A stretch of 64,000 bases of DNA from assembly GCF_003797835.1 (NCBI RefSeq), contig NZ_RKMF01000014.1:42728-106727 (forward strand), given 5' to 3'. Made by a program: the position numbers and the translations under genes. The DNA is from Kocuria soli. GTDB taxonomy: Bacteria; Actinomycetota; Actinomycetes; Actinomycetales; Micrococcaceae. Shown here one piece after another: positions 8,981 through 17,920 of the stretch (its first letter is position 1; the number at the start of each line of letters is the position of its first letter). The notes under the pieces are model-generated. The model worked only from the letters and a program-made list of their open reading frames with translations. It did no database searches and was not told the DNA's origin.

Positions 8981-9922
8981 TTAGAAGTACCCGTCCTTCT
9001 TGCGATCCTCCATGGCGGCCTCGGAGAGGCGGTCATCGGCGCGGGTGGCCCCGCGTTCCGTGAGCGTGGACACGGCCACCTCGGCCACCACGCGGTCCAC
9101 GGAATCCGCATCGGAGAGCACCGCGCCCGTGCAGGACATGTCGCCCACGGTGCGGTAGCGGACCTTCTGCACCTCGACCGGCTCCGTCTCCTTGGGCTGG
9201 GACACGGGCGTCACGGCCATCCACATGTCGTCACGCCGGAACACGTCGCGGTCGTGCGCGAAGTAGATGGGCGGCAGATCGATCTTCTCGCGTTCGATGT
9301 AGCGCCAGATGTCCAGCTCGGTCCAGTTGGAGATCGGGAAGGCGCGGACGTGCTGACCGGCGGTGTGGCGCCCGTTGTAGAGGTTCCACAGCTCCGGGCG
9401 CTGGTTACGCGGGTCCCACTGGCCGAACTCGTCACGCAGGGACAGGATGCGCTCCTTGGCGCGGGCCTTGTCCTCGTCCCGTCGGCCACCGCCGAACACG
9501 GCGTCGAACTTGTTGTCCATGATCGCGTCCAACAGCGGCACGGTCTGCAGGGGGTTGCGGGTGCCGTCGGGGCGTTCGGTGAGGCGGCCGTCGTCGATGT
9601 AGTCCTGCACGCTGGCGACGACGAGCCGCAGCCCGAGGCGCTCGACCGTGCGGTCGCGGAACTCCAGGACCTCCGGGAAGTTGTGCCCGGTGTCCACGTG
9701 GAGCACGGGGAACGGGATCGCGGCGGGCCAGAAGGCCTTGGCGGCCAGGTGGAGCATGACCACCGAGTCCTTACCGCCGGAGAACAGCATGGCCGGGCGG
9801 TCGAACTCCGCGACCACCTCCCGGATGATGTGGATGGATTCCGATTCCAACGCGTCCAGGGCGGATTGTTCACCGGTCCCCGTGGGGTGTTCACGCACGG
9901 CCGTCTGCGGCGTCTGCGACAT
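8981..9922 (-). CDS. cysD: Sulfate adenylyltransferase, small subunit CysD
   Basis: A 313-residue member of the PP-loop ATP pyrophosphatase family. SGGKDS (residues 48-53) is the pyrophosphate-binding loop, and PISNWTELDIWRY is typical of CysD. It transfers AMP to sulfate to make APS, partnered by CysN. The ATG is preceded by CAGGAGAT, a good ribosome site. A 101-bp gap separates it from cysH upstream, and cysN follows with no gap. Confidence 0.96.
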   Translation of the reverse strand: MSQTPQTAVREHPTGTGEQSALDALESESIHIIREVVAEFDRPAMLFSGGKDSVVMLHLAAKAFWPAAIPFPVLHVDTGHNFPEVLEFRDRTVERLGLRLVVASVQDYIDDGRLTERPDGTRNPLQTVPLLDAIMDNKFDAVFGGGRRDEDKARAKERILSLRDEFGQWDPRNQRPELWNLYNGRHTAGQHVRAFPISNWTELDIWRYIEREKIDLPPIYFAHDRDVFRRDDMWMAVTPVSQPKETEPVEVQKVRYRTVGDMSCTGAVLSDADSVDRVVAEVAVSTLTERGATRADDRLSEAAMEDRKKDGYF

Positions 9923-10023
9923 GATGAGATCTCCTGGCGTCTAAGCCCGATGGGTCAGGTGGGAATTCGAGGGTTGCCTCGAGGCTGCAGCCCCGCGGTA
10001 CGGGGCCTGTGCGGGGTTGCCGG

Positions 10024-10785
10024 TCAGAGGTGGATGCCGCACTCGATCTTGTCGGTGCCGGACCAGCGTCCCGCGCGGGGGTCCTCGCCGGGGGCCACGC
10101 GCCGGGTGCACGGTGCGCAGCCGATCGAGAGGAAGCCGTCCGAGAGCAATGGGTTCACCGGCAGGCCGTGGGCGTTCGAGTAGTCGGTGAGCTCGTCCAG
10201 GGACCAGCGGACCATCGGGTTGACCTTGACGATCTTGTGCGTCTCGTCGAAGGCCACCAGGGGTGCGTTGGTCCGGGTGGGGGACTCGTCGCGGCGGACC
10301 CCGGTGAACCAGACGTCGTAGTCCTGGAGGGCTTCGGCGAGCGGTTCGACCTTGCGCATGCGGCAGCAGGCGGTGGGATCGGTCGAGAACAGGTCCTTGC
10401 CGTGTTGCTCGTCCTGCTCCGCCACGCTCAGCTTGGGCATCACGTCCACCACGTTCACGTCGAGCATGAACTTGACGGCTTCCTTGGTGCCCTCGGTCTC
10501 CGGGAAGTGGTAACCGGTCTCCAGGAACAGCACGTCCACGCCGGGGATCTGGTCGGCCACCAGTGCGGGAAGCACCGCATCGGCCATCGAGCACGCGACG
10601 GCGATCCTGGCCTGCGGGAAGTTCTCGGCCACCCAGCGGATGGCGGCGAGGTGGTCGGCTTCGCCCTGCTCGGGCACGGTGCCTTCGGGACTCAGCTCGG
10701 CACCCAGTTCCCGGGCGCCGGTGCGTGCGAGTTCGCGCAACTGTTCTTCGTTGCGGGCGGTTGTTTCAACGGTGGGGGTTGTCAT
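10024..10785 (-). CDS. cysH: Assimilatory adenylyl-sulfate (APS) reductase
   Basis: A 253-residue reductase. C140-C141 and C223-xx-C226 form the CC...CxxC pattern that holds a [4Fe-4S] cluster in APS reductases, and ECGIHL at the end carries the catalytic Cys. Enzymes with this cluster use APS directly. This agrees with the absence of an APS kinase gene in the window. The ATG at 10785 overlaps the sir stop by 4 bp (ATGA), so translation is coupled. Product sulfite goes to Sir. Confidence 0.93.
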   Translation of the reverse strand: MTTPTVETTARNEEQLRELARTGARELGAELSPEGTVPEQGEADHLAAIRWVAENFPQARIAVACSMADAVLPALVADQIPGVDVLFLETGYHFPETEGTKEAVKFMLDVNVVDVMPKLSVAEQDEQHGKDLFSTDPTACCRMRKVEPLAEALQDYDVWFTGVRRDESPTRTNAPLVAFDETHKIVKVNPMVRWSLDELTDYSNAHGLPVNPLLSDGFLSIGCAPCTRRVAPGEDPRAGRWSGTDKIECGIHL

Positions 10786-12515
10786 TTCAGATCGTCCTCC
10801 TCGGCACGGATGCTCCATGCAGCGAAGCTCTCGTCCGGCTCCCGTTGTTCCAGGAAGCGCCGGGTCAATCTTTCCACGTAGTCGGCCAGCTCGTCCTGGA
10901 AGACTTTCAGGCCTCGGACGGTGCGGCCCAGACTCGCGTCCATCCCTCGTTCGGCGCTCGAGAACCCGCCGCCCAGGTGGACCTGGTAGCCGGGCTTCTG
11001 ACCGCCGTCCTCGGTGGGCAGCAACTGGCCCTTGAGGCCGATGTCCGCGGCCTGGATGCGGGCGCAGGAGTTCGGGCACCCGTTGATGTGCAGGGTGATG
11101 GGTGCGGGCAGGTCCACGTCCTCCAGGCGACGGTCCAGGTCGTCCATGACCTCGGAGGCGACCTCCTTGGTCTCGACGATCGCCAGCTTGCAGAACTCGA
11201 TGCCCGTGCAGGCCATGGTCGTCCGCCGGAACGCGCCGGGTTTGGTCGGCAGGTCCAGGGCGTTGAGGGCGTCGACGGCGTCGGTGACGTCGTCGTCGTC
11301 GATGTCCAGCACCAGCAGCTTCTGGTGGGGGGTGGTGCGCAACCGGTCGGAGCCGAAGCGTTCCATGACGTCGGCCAGATCGTGCAGCAGCTGCCCGGGA
11401 ACCCGGCCGGCCCGCGGGGCCACGCCGATGAAGTTCCGGCCGTCCTGCTGCTTGTGCACACCGATGTGGTCGCCGGGTTCGGTCGGCTGGGCGGGTGCGG
11501 GCCCGTCGGCCAGTTCGTAGCCCAGGTACTCGTCCTGCAGCACCTGGCGGAACTTCTCCACGCCCCAGTCCTTGACCAGGAACTTCAGCCGGGCGCGGTT
11601 GCGCAGGCGGCGGTAGCCGTAGTCACGGAAGATTCCGGTGACCCCGCGCCACACGTCCAGCGCCTGGTCTTCGCGCACGAAGGCGCCGAGCCGCTGCCCC
11701 AGGAAGGGCTGCACGGACAGTGCACCGCCCACCCAGATGTCGTAGCCCGGGCCCAGCTCGGGGTGCACCACACCCACGAACGAGCAGTCGTTGATCTCGT
11801 GCACCACGTCCAGGGCCGGGGAGCCGGTCACAGCGGTCTTGTACTTTCGCGGCAGGTTGGAGAACTCGAGCGTGCGGACCTCGGCCTTGATCTGCTCGAG
11901 CACCGGGGTGGGGTCGATGATCTCGTCCTGAGCCACGCCGGCCACCGGCGATCCCAGGATCACGCGGGGCACGTCGCCGCACGCGGAGACGGTGTCCATC
12001 CCGGCCTCTTCCAGACGGCGCCAGATCTCCGGAACGTCCTCGATCCGGATCCAGTGGTACTGGATGTTCTGGCGGTCGGTGATGTCAGCGGTGCCGCGGG
12101 CGAACTCCGTGGAGATCGTGGCCAGGGTCTTGAGCTGCTGCCGGGTGAGCGTCCCGCCGTCCAGGCGGACGCGCATCATGAAGTACTCGTCCTCGATCTC
12201 GGCGTCGCTCAGGGAGCCGGTCTTGCCGCCGTCGATCCCGGGCTTGCGCTGGGTGTAGAGGCCCCACCAGCGGAAACGGCCGTGCAGATCGTCAGGATCG
12301 ATCGAGGCGAACCCGTCCTTGGAGTAGGTCTCCTCGATCCGGGCGCGGACGTGAAAACCATCATCGGCGGCCTTGAACTCCTCGTTGTGGTTCAAGGGCT
12401 CCTTGCCGTCAACTTTCCACTGGCCCTCGGGCTTGGGCTTGCGAGCGCGGGGAGGTCGCGTGGGGGCGGAAGTCGTCATCGCCCCAGTGAACGCCCCGAG
12501 ACGTGGCGAGGTCAC
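10782..12515 (-). CDS. sir: Ferredoxin-dependent sulfite reductase
   Basis: A protein of up to 577 residues with two nitrite/sulfite reductase repeats. The siroheme/[4Fe-4S] ligands are C436-x5-C442 (ACTGIEFC) and C480-x3-C484 (NGCPNSC). It reduces sulfite to sulfide using ferredoxin. The start is uncertain: a GTG at 12515 gives the full length, and an ATG at 12479 gives 565 residues and is closer to the conserved region. Neither has a strong ribosome site. It is first in the sir-cysH-cysD-cysN-ABC operon. I class it as sulfite rather than nitrite reductase because of its cys neighbours. Confidence 0.92.
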   Translation of the reverse strand: MTSPRLGAFTGAMTTSAPTRPPRARKPKPEGQWKVDGKEPLNHNEEFKAADDGFHVRARIEETYSKDGFASIDPDDLHGRFRWWGLYTQRKPGIDGGKTGSLSDAEIEDEYFMMRVRLDGGTLTRQQLKTLATISTEFARGTADITDRQNIQYHWIRIEDVPEIWRRLEEAGMDTVSACGDVPRVILGSPVAGVAQDEIIDPTPVLEQIKAEVRTLEFSNLPRKYKTAVTGSPALDVVHEINDCSFVGVVHPELGPGYDIWVGGALSVQPFLGQRLGAFVREDQALDVWRGVTGIFRDYGYRRLRNRARLKFLVKDWGVEKFRQVLQDEYLGYELADGPAPAQPTEPGDHIGVHKQQDGRNFIGVAPRAGRVPGQLLHDLADVMERFGSDRLRTTPHQKLLVLDIDDDDVTDAVDALNALDLPTKPGAFRRTTMACTGIEFCKLAIVETKEVASEVMDDLDRRLEDVDLPAPITLHINGCPNSCARIQAADIGLKGQLLPTEDGGQKPGYQVHLGGGFSSAERGMDASLGRTVRGLKVFQDELADYVERLTRRFLEQREPDESFAAWSIRAEEDDLK

Positions 12516-12557
12516 GTTTCTTGTAACAGTCGGTCACAGTCCACCCCCGCCCATCTC

Positions 12558-12671
<114 letters not shown>

Positions 12672-12691
12672 GGGGTGGGGGGGGCGGGGGG

Positions 12692-12910
12692 TCAGTTGTT
12701 GGTTGCGGGGTGCTCGCCGGTGTTGTCGGTCAGGGCGCCTACGCCTTCGTCGGCCGGCTCCGTCTCGAGCGAGGAGTGCTCCGCGGCATCCTGCTCTTCC
12801 TGCGGCGACATCTTGATCGACTCCTGCGCCCGGCCACCGGTGTCAGCGGCAATGTCCCCTGCTACTTCCCCTGCCACGGGGTCCTTGTTCTCGTTCATGG
12901 CTTCCGACAT
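12692..12910 (-). CDS. Small acidic hypothetical protein
   Basis: A 72-residue, Glu/Asp-rich protein starting MSEAMNENKD. It has no hydrophobic segment and looks disordered; the middle reads KMSPQEEQDAAEH. The ATG at 12910 has AAAGGGAG six bases upstream, a good ribosome site, so I regard the gene as real. A longer start at 12940 lacks one. The stop lies next to the poly-G region, so the true C-terminus could differ. It is 38 bp downstream of glgC on the same strand. Function unknown. Confidence 0.6.
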   Translation of the reverse strand: MSEAMNENKDPVAGEVAGDIAADTGGRAQESIKMSPQEEQDAAEHSSLETEPADEGVGALTDNTGEHPATNN

Positions 12911-12948
12911 GACGCACTCCCTTTCATCCGTGTGCTGCACACCTCACA

Positions 12949-14133
12949 CTAAGTTCGCTGACGGACGGGGTCCACCCCACGGGGCAGGGCCTCTGCGGGG
13001 TCGAAGGGCTCACTGGTGGACACCAGCCCGTCGTCGCCGATCAGCGTCACGGCCTCCACGCTCCCCCTGCGGTTGCCGCCGGTGATCTGCGCCCCGACAT
13101 CGGCGATCACGTTCTCCAGGACCACACCGGGACCCACCCGCACGTCGTCGAGCAGGACCGAATTGACCACCGTCGCACCCTCCTCCACGACGACGCCGGT
13201 GCCGATCACCGAGTGCTCCACGGTGCCCCGCACCCTGGAGCCCGCGGTCAACAGGGAGTCACTCACGGAGGCCGTGCCGCCCAGGTGGGCCGGAACCCGC
13301 TGCGGTTGTGCGGAGAGGATCGGCCAGTCGGGGTCGTCCAGGGCGGCGCCCTCCCCGTCCAACAACTGCATGTGCGCGGTCCAGTAGGACTGCAGGGTGC
13401 CCAGATCGATCCAGTAGCCGGACATCCGGTGCTCGACCACCCTGCGGTGCTGCACGAACCACGGCAGCAGGTCGTGCCCGTAGTCCTCGAGGTCTCCGTA
13501 CTCACGTTTCAGGGTGGTGAGCCCCTCCAGGAGGTGAGCCGCCTCGAACAGGAACATCTCGCCCGCCACGACCTGCCCCGCGGGCTCGTCGGGCTTGTAC
13601 TGGAAACCGGTGACCACGCCGTCGTCGTCCGCGGTGACCACCGAGTAGCGGGAGGCGTCGTCGTCGATGCGCGTGGTGACCACGGTCAGATCGGCCTGGT
13701 GTTCCAGGTGCGTGTCGATCACGTCCAGGAAGTTGATCGTGTAGAGGTGATCCGCGCTCAGGACCAGCACCAGGTCGGGGTCGAAGTCCCGAATCAGGTC
13801 GTGCTGCCGGTGGAGCGAGTCCGAGTTGCCTTGGGCGAAACCCTCCCCGGTGGCGCCTTCGAAGGGTGGCAGCACCCGCAGTCCCCCGTGCGTACGGTCC
13901 AGGTCCCACGGACGGCCGTTGTCCAAGACGGCGTTGAGACTGTGCGGGAGGTACTGCTCGACCACCCACACATCGGAGAGGTGCGAGTGCATCAGGTTGG
14001 ACATGGACACGTCGATCAACCTGTAGGAGCCGGCCAGCGGCAGTGCGGGTTTGACCTTCTTCTCCGTCAGGGCACCCATGCGTGAGCCCTTGCCACCGGC
14101 CAGGACCAACACCAACGTCCGCGGAATCCGCAT
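12949..14133 (-). CDS. glgC: Glucose-1-phosphate adenylyltransferase (ADP-glucose pyrophosphorylase)
   Basis: A 394-residue nucleotidyltransferase. LAGGKGSRMGALTEKKVKPAL (residues 12-32) is the NTP-binding and effector region, LSADHLY the metal site, and YWIDLGT a conserved active-site segment. A left-handed beta-helix follows in the last 110 residues. GlgC makes ADP-glucose from ATP and glucose-1-phosphate for glycogen. GAGGTGG precedes the ATG. No glycogen synthase gene is nearby. Instead a glycosyltransferase island lies 85 bp upstream, so its ADP-glucose might also serve those enzymes (inference). Confidence 0.93.
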   Translation of the reverse strand: MRIPRTLVLVLAGGKGSRMGALTEKKVKPALPLAGSYRLIDVSMSNLMHSHLSDVWVVEQYLPHSLNAVLDNGRPWDLDRTHGGLRVLPPFEGATGEGFAQGNSDSLHRQHDLIRDFDPDLVLVLSADHLYTINFLDVIDTHLEHQADLTVVTTRIDDDASRYSVVTADDDGVVTGFQYKPDEPAGQVVAGEMFLFEAAHLLEGLTTLKREYGDLEDYGHDLLPWFVQHRRVVEHRMSGYWIDLGTLQSYWTAHMQLLDGEGAALDDPDWPILSAQPQRVPAHLGGTASVSDSLLTAGSRVRGTVEHSVIGTGVVVEEGATVVNSVLLDDVRVGPGVVLENVIADVGAQITGGNRRGSVEAVTLIGDDGLVSTSEPFDPAEALPRGVDPVRQRT

Positions 14134-14218
14134 GCGCCACCTCGATCCGTTCGAAACTCAACTCTAGGTAATAAGTGGGCTACTGAACCAGGGCGACGCC
14201 ATCAACCGTGCGGTCTGC

Positions 14219-15493
14219 TCAAGTGCTGTCCACCGCCCCTTCCGACCGGAACACGTCTTCCAGGCGCACGTCCGGCTCCAGCGCCGCCCACGATCGGACC
14301 ACCCGGTGAACCTCCGTGACCCCGCGTGCCTTCACTCTGCGCGGAGTGACGGCGAACAGGATTCGCCCGGCGTCGTCCACGATATCTCCCAGCAGTTCGG
14401 ACTGTGCGATGTCCTCGCAGGCAGCCTGCAATTCCCCGCGTGGCACTCGGCACGGGTGCCTGACCTCCACGTCGATCCGTGGCTGCACCCTGCTCCCGTC
14501 CTCCTCCCACGGGGCCATTCTGCGATGTACCCGAGGATCCGCTGCGAACAGATCAGCCAGACCAGCCGAAGGGCGCACCTGGGATCCATACTCGTCCCGC
14601 GGGGACCGCAAGGTCACGTGCACGTCCCCCGCGCTCAGCAGGTCCGCGATGACCAGGGCTGCGGCGCCGTCGTCGTACGTCTTGGTGCCCGGCGCCGACC
14701 GGTCCCATCGCACTGACAGGTCCGGTACGGCGTGAACCACCCCCGTCTGGCGCATCGTGGGATGGGTGATGCGCGTGGCCAGCCGGATGGACTCCGCGTT
14801 CTTCTGCTGCCGGGCCAGTTCCAGGTCGGCCAGGCTCCGCGCACCCCAGTCGGCGCCGCGGTGCACGGCCACGGCGGCAGATTCGTGCCGCAGGTCGTAA
14901 CCGTCTTGGTAGGCCCGCCAGGCGAACTCCCAGTCCTCTCCCCCGTACCCGATCATCGACGCATCGAATCCGCCCACGGCCTCGAAGACCTCGCGTCGGC
15001 AGGAAAGAACCGCAGAAATGACGTAGCGGAATCCCGTGTGATCCGCGTGCCGCAGATCCTCCGTGGTCTCCCAGGCCTGCGCGAGCCACTGCGGTTCGCC
15101 AAGGTCACGGGGAGGATCCACCGACATGTCCACGTGTTTCCGCGATCCCACCACCAAGGCCCCCGGCTCTCTGCGTAGAGCGGCAACGACGGCGCCCAGG
15201 TAGCCCGGTTGCGGCACCGTGTCCCCGTCCAGGAAGGCCAGGACTTCACCCGTGGCCGCCGCCGCACCCAAGTTCCGAGCGGCAGCGGCCCGGAACCCAC
15301 GGTCCTCCTGCCGGACGACCGTGATCTCCAGACCGTCGTACTCCCCCACGGACGGGGCCGTGGGCGATCCGTCATCGGCCACGATCACCTGAATCGGGCC
15401 CGGGTGATCCTGCTCCGCAAGGCCGGTCAGCACCGCGGACAGCCCGTCTTGATCTCGGTAGTACGGCACCACCACGGACACGGTCGGCGTCAT
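14219..15493 (-). CDS. Glycosyltransferase family 2 with extra C-terminal domain
   Basis: A 424-residue protein. Residues 4-230 are a GT-A fold: VSVVVPYYRDQDGL at the N-terminus, VADDGSPT for nucleotide-sugar binding, FLDGDTVP with the metal-binding DxD, and GYGGEDWEFAWR as the acceptor-side ED motif. The remaining 190 residues have no motif I recognise. There is no membrane segment, so it is cytosolic or peripheral. The ATG overlaps the stop of the upstream transferase gene by 4 bp (ATGA). It belongs to the six-transferase island; donor and acceptor are unknown. Confidence 0.85.
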   Translation of the reverse strand: MTPTVSVVVPYYRDQDGLSAVLTGLAEQDHPGPIQVIVADDGSPTAPSVGEYDGLEITVVRQEDRGFRAAAARNLGAAAATGEVLAFLDGDTVPQPGYLGAVVAALRREPGALVVGSRKHVDMSVDPPRDLGEPQWLAQAWETTEDLRHADHTGFRYVISAVLSCRREVFEAVGGFDASMIGYGGEDWEFAWRAYQDGYDLRHESAAVAVHRGADWGARSLADLELARQQKNAESIRLATRITHPTMRQTGVVHAVPDLSVRWDRSAPGTKTYDDGAAALVIADLLSAGDVHVTLRSPRDEYGSQVRPSAGLADLFAADPRVHRRMAPWEEDGSRVQPRIDVEVRHPCRVPRGELQAACEDIAQSELLGDIVDDAGRILFAVTPRRVKARGVTEVHRVVRSWAALEPDVRLEDVFRSEGAVDST

Positions 15494-16605
15494 GACAGCT
15501 CCTCCGCCCACACCCGGGAGTAGGCGGCAGCCACCTCGCTCCACCCCCACGACGGCGGCGCCCCGAGCGCGCGAGTTCGCCGCGGATCCCCGAGGCATTC
15601 GAGCAAACGGGACCGAAAATCCTGTGCGGTGGCCACGGTCACGGCACCAGGCCACCGATGCGCAATCTCGATCATGTACGGGCTCTCGAGGACCAGCGGA
15701 ACCCGCCCGTGAGCGATCCAGGTGTTCAAGGACCCGGAGGCCGAAACATGCCGATGCGGGCACACCGGGACGTTCACGGCATGCAGTTCCGCGGCAAGCA
15801 TTCCCTCCGGGACGTACCCCGTGACCTCGAAGTCCACGCCCCGCTGCCGGGCCCGCTCCATGAGGTCATGCAGGTAGTCGTGATGACCCTCGGCCGCCTG
15901 GCCGATGGCGCGCACGCACGTGCCGACCGGAGCGGCATCGATCAGGCGCTCATAGCCCTTTCCCGGGTAGACGAAGCCGAGCAGACCGATGTCGGCCGGC
16001 GTCGGCGGATCTCCGCCCCGCAGCGGTTCGCCGTCGGGGGCGCGGCGGCCGGTTCCGGGAGCGGCAACCGGCTCAAGAGGCAGCGGGATCACACGAATAT
16101 TGACGTCCGCACACCCGGGAAGGTCGTGCACGCCCCGGGCTTCATGCTGGGAGTTCGCGACGACGACGTCCGCCCGCGCCGCCAACCACGCATAGGCCGC
16201 TGCCCGCCGGGAGTACCGATCGGCGCCTTCCTCACGCTGAGGCAGGTCGTGCAGGTTCACGACCCAGGATCGCGGTGCTTCGCGGTCCAGCAGATGACGC
16301 ACGGAGTCAACGGCAGCATCCAGAGTTGCTCCGAAAATCCGGTCCGTGAAGGGGACGTGCAACAGATCGGCACGGCCAGGGCTGGCGGTTTCAAGGTCCA
16401 CGTGGCGTAGGCGGTGGCCGGCAGCATCGGCGGCTTCCACGGTCCGCGCCGCCACAAGGAGACCCCGCCCGTACCGAGTCACCCCGTGGTGGGGCGGACC
16501 GATGACCGCGTGACGGACAACATCAACGTGCATCTGTGCACGCCCTACCTGGTCACCGGAGGGAGGTGCGCCGCCCCTCTGCGACTCTTCCGACCGCGCA
16601 TCCAT
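15490..16605 (-). CDS. Glycosyltransferase, GT-B fold (GT4-like)
   Basis: A 371-residue protein. GPPHHGVTRYGRGLL near residue 36 is a typical GT-B N-terminal glycine segment, VVANSQHEARGV follows, and GLLGFVYPGKGYERLIDA marks the start of the C-terminal Rossmann domain. PVCPHRHVSASGSLNTWIA replaces the usual EPFG-type donor site, so the donor may be unusual. The ATG is preceded by AAGGAGG. It is divergent from the four-gene plus-strand half of the island across a 139-bp gap and coupled to the GT2 gene downstream. Confidence 0.8.
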   Translation of the reverse strand: MDARSEESQRGGAPPSGDQVGRAQMHVDVVRHAVIGPPHHGVTRYGRGLLVAARTVEAADAAGHRLRHVDLETASPGRADLLHVPFTDRIFGATLDAAVDSVRHLLDREAPRSWVVNLHDLPQREEGADRYSRRAAAYAWLAARADVVVANSQHEARGVHDLPGCADVNIRVIPLPLEPVAAPGTGRRAPDGEPLRGGDPPTPADIGLLGFVYPGKGYERLIDAAPVGTCVRAIGQAAEGHHDYLHDLMERARQRGVDFEVTGYVPEGMLAAELHAVNVPVCPHRHVSASGSLNTWIAHGRVPLVLESPYMIEIAHRWPGAVTVATAQDFRSRLLECLGDPRRTRALGAPPSWGWSEVAAAYSRVWAEELS

Positions 16606-16744
16606 CGAGCCTCCTTCACTAACCCCGTAAGTGTACTGTTAGTCAGGCTGGTGATTATTGGGGTTGCCCGTCGCCAGATCATCCAGGTCAACGACGCGCG
16701 GACGGGCCGGTCCTCGCCCGAGAAGCCTCCGGGAAGGATGCCAG
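16606..16744. promoter_or_regulatory. Divergent promoter region of the glycosyltransferase island
   Basis: The 139-bp gap between two divergent transferase genes. The first 60 bases are clearly AT-richer than the surroundings (for example GTGATTATTGGGG). Both half-clusters must start here if they are operons. I cannot pick convincing -35/-10 pairs. Confidence 0.4.
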
Positions 16745-17920
16745 ATGAGCCCCACCACGGGCCATGAATGCCACCCCCTCAAGGTGGCACCCGTCCCTGC
16801 GGATCACCCCTACGTCCGCGCGGTCCTGCCGCAAGGCGAAGACCTTCGAATCGTCACCCCGCCACGAACGTCGGAACCCGCATTCAGCGAGTGGCAGCCT
16901 CACCCTTATCTGGAAGCGGACCAGCTCCGTCATCTCGAATCCCCGCCGGAAGTCATCCACCTCCACTTCGGCTTCGAACACCGCACTCCGGATCAGATCC
17001 AGGAATTCGTGGACACCTGCGCCGCCCGCGACATCCGGCTGGTCATCACGGTTCACGACCTGGACAACCCCCACCTGCCGAAGGACGGACAGGAAGACCA
17101 CCACACGCGCCTAAGCATTCTGATCAGAGCTGCGGACGCGGTGCTGACGCTGACCGCTTCGGCGGCCGCCGCCATCCGATCCGGATACGGGCGGGAAGCA
17201 ATCGTGACCCCGCACCCCTTCGTGGTGGCACCGCAGACGGTTCAAGAACTCCGCGATACCTCGACCCACCCAACTCCCACAACCCGCGCGGCCGTGGGGG
17301 TCTTCCTCAAGGACCTCCGGGTCAACACCGTCCAGGACCCCGGTTTCTACCGCGATCTGCACCGCGAACTCAGCTCATGCACGCAACAGGTGGGCCTCCG
17401 GGTCTTCGCCCACCGCTCCTCGTCCGAGCACCCACTCGTCGAATCCCTGCGGACCGAGTTCCACCCTCAAACGACGGCCGCACACAGGGGTGTTCTCCAC
17501 CTGCACGAGCGCTTCGAAGACCGTGACCTCTTCGCACGGATCATGTCGCTGGACGCCGTGATCCTGCCCTACACGCACGGAACCCACTCGGGGTGGTTGG
17601 AGATGTGCCGGGACCTGGGTGTCGCCGTCGTTGCGCCGGATTACGGTCATTACGCGGGCCAAGCCGACCGACCCGACGCGGTCCAGACCTACCGCACGGG
17701 GGACGGTGCCGACGCCGCACGCGCCACCCTCCGCGCCCTGACAGCGACGACGACCGCCGGGTCACACCGCTCCCTACCGAACCGGTCCCTGCCGTACCGC
17801 GGAGACCGCGTCGCCCAGCACCGGGACGTCGTCCACGCGCATCGCGTCCTGCTCAGCAACGTCGTCGGTGGACAGACGGTTGGGCAGACGACAGGGACGG
17901 CGGCGGGGGTGGCACCGTGA
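16745..17920 (+). CDS. Glycosyltransferase-like protein, GT-B fold
   Basis: A 391-residue protein. HLHFGFEHRTPDQI and VITVHDLDNPH are in the N-terminal domain, ADAVLTLTASAAAAI follows as in GT4 enzymes, and the C-terminal half has ILPYTHGTHSGWLEMCRDLG at the donor site. The ATG at 16745 has AAGGA upstream. The last 60 residues are Arg/Ser/Thr-rich and look unstructured. Its TGA overlaps the GTG of the next gene by 4 bp. It opens the plus-strand half of the island. Donor and acceptor unknown. Confidence 0.75.
   Translation: MSPTTGHECHPLKVAPVPADHPYVRAVLPQGEDLRIVTPPRTSEPAFSEWQPHPYLEADQLRHLESPPEVIHLHFGFEHRTPDQIQEFVDTCAARDIRLVITVHDLDNPHLPKDGQEDHHTRLSILIRAADAVLTLTASAAAAIRSGYGREAIVTPHPFVVAPQTVQELRDTSTHPTPTTRAAVGVFLKDLRVNTVQDPGFYRDLHRELSSCTQQVGLRVFAHRSSSEHPLVESLRTEFHPQTTAAHRGVLHLHERFEDRDLFARIMSLDAVILPYTHGTHSGWLEMCRDLGVAVVAPDYGHYAGQADRPDAVQTYRTGDGADAARATLRALTATTTAGSHRSLPNRSLPYRGDRVAQHRDVVHAHRVLLSNVVGGQTVGQTTGTAAGVAP

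Noticed and set aside
7796..10183. Long open frame on the plus strand opposite cysN and cysD
   Set aside because: Mirror of real genes in high-GC DNA; the translation is His/Arg/Val-rich with no family signature, and cysDN are certain.
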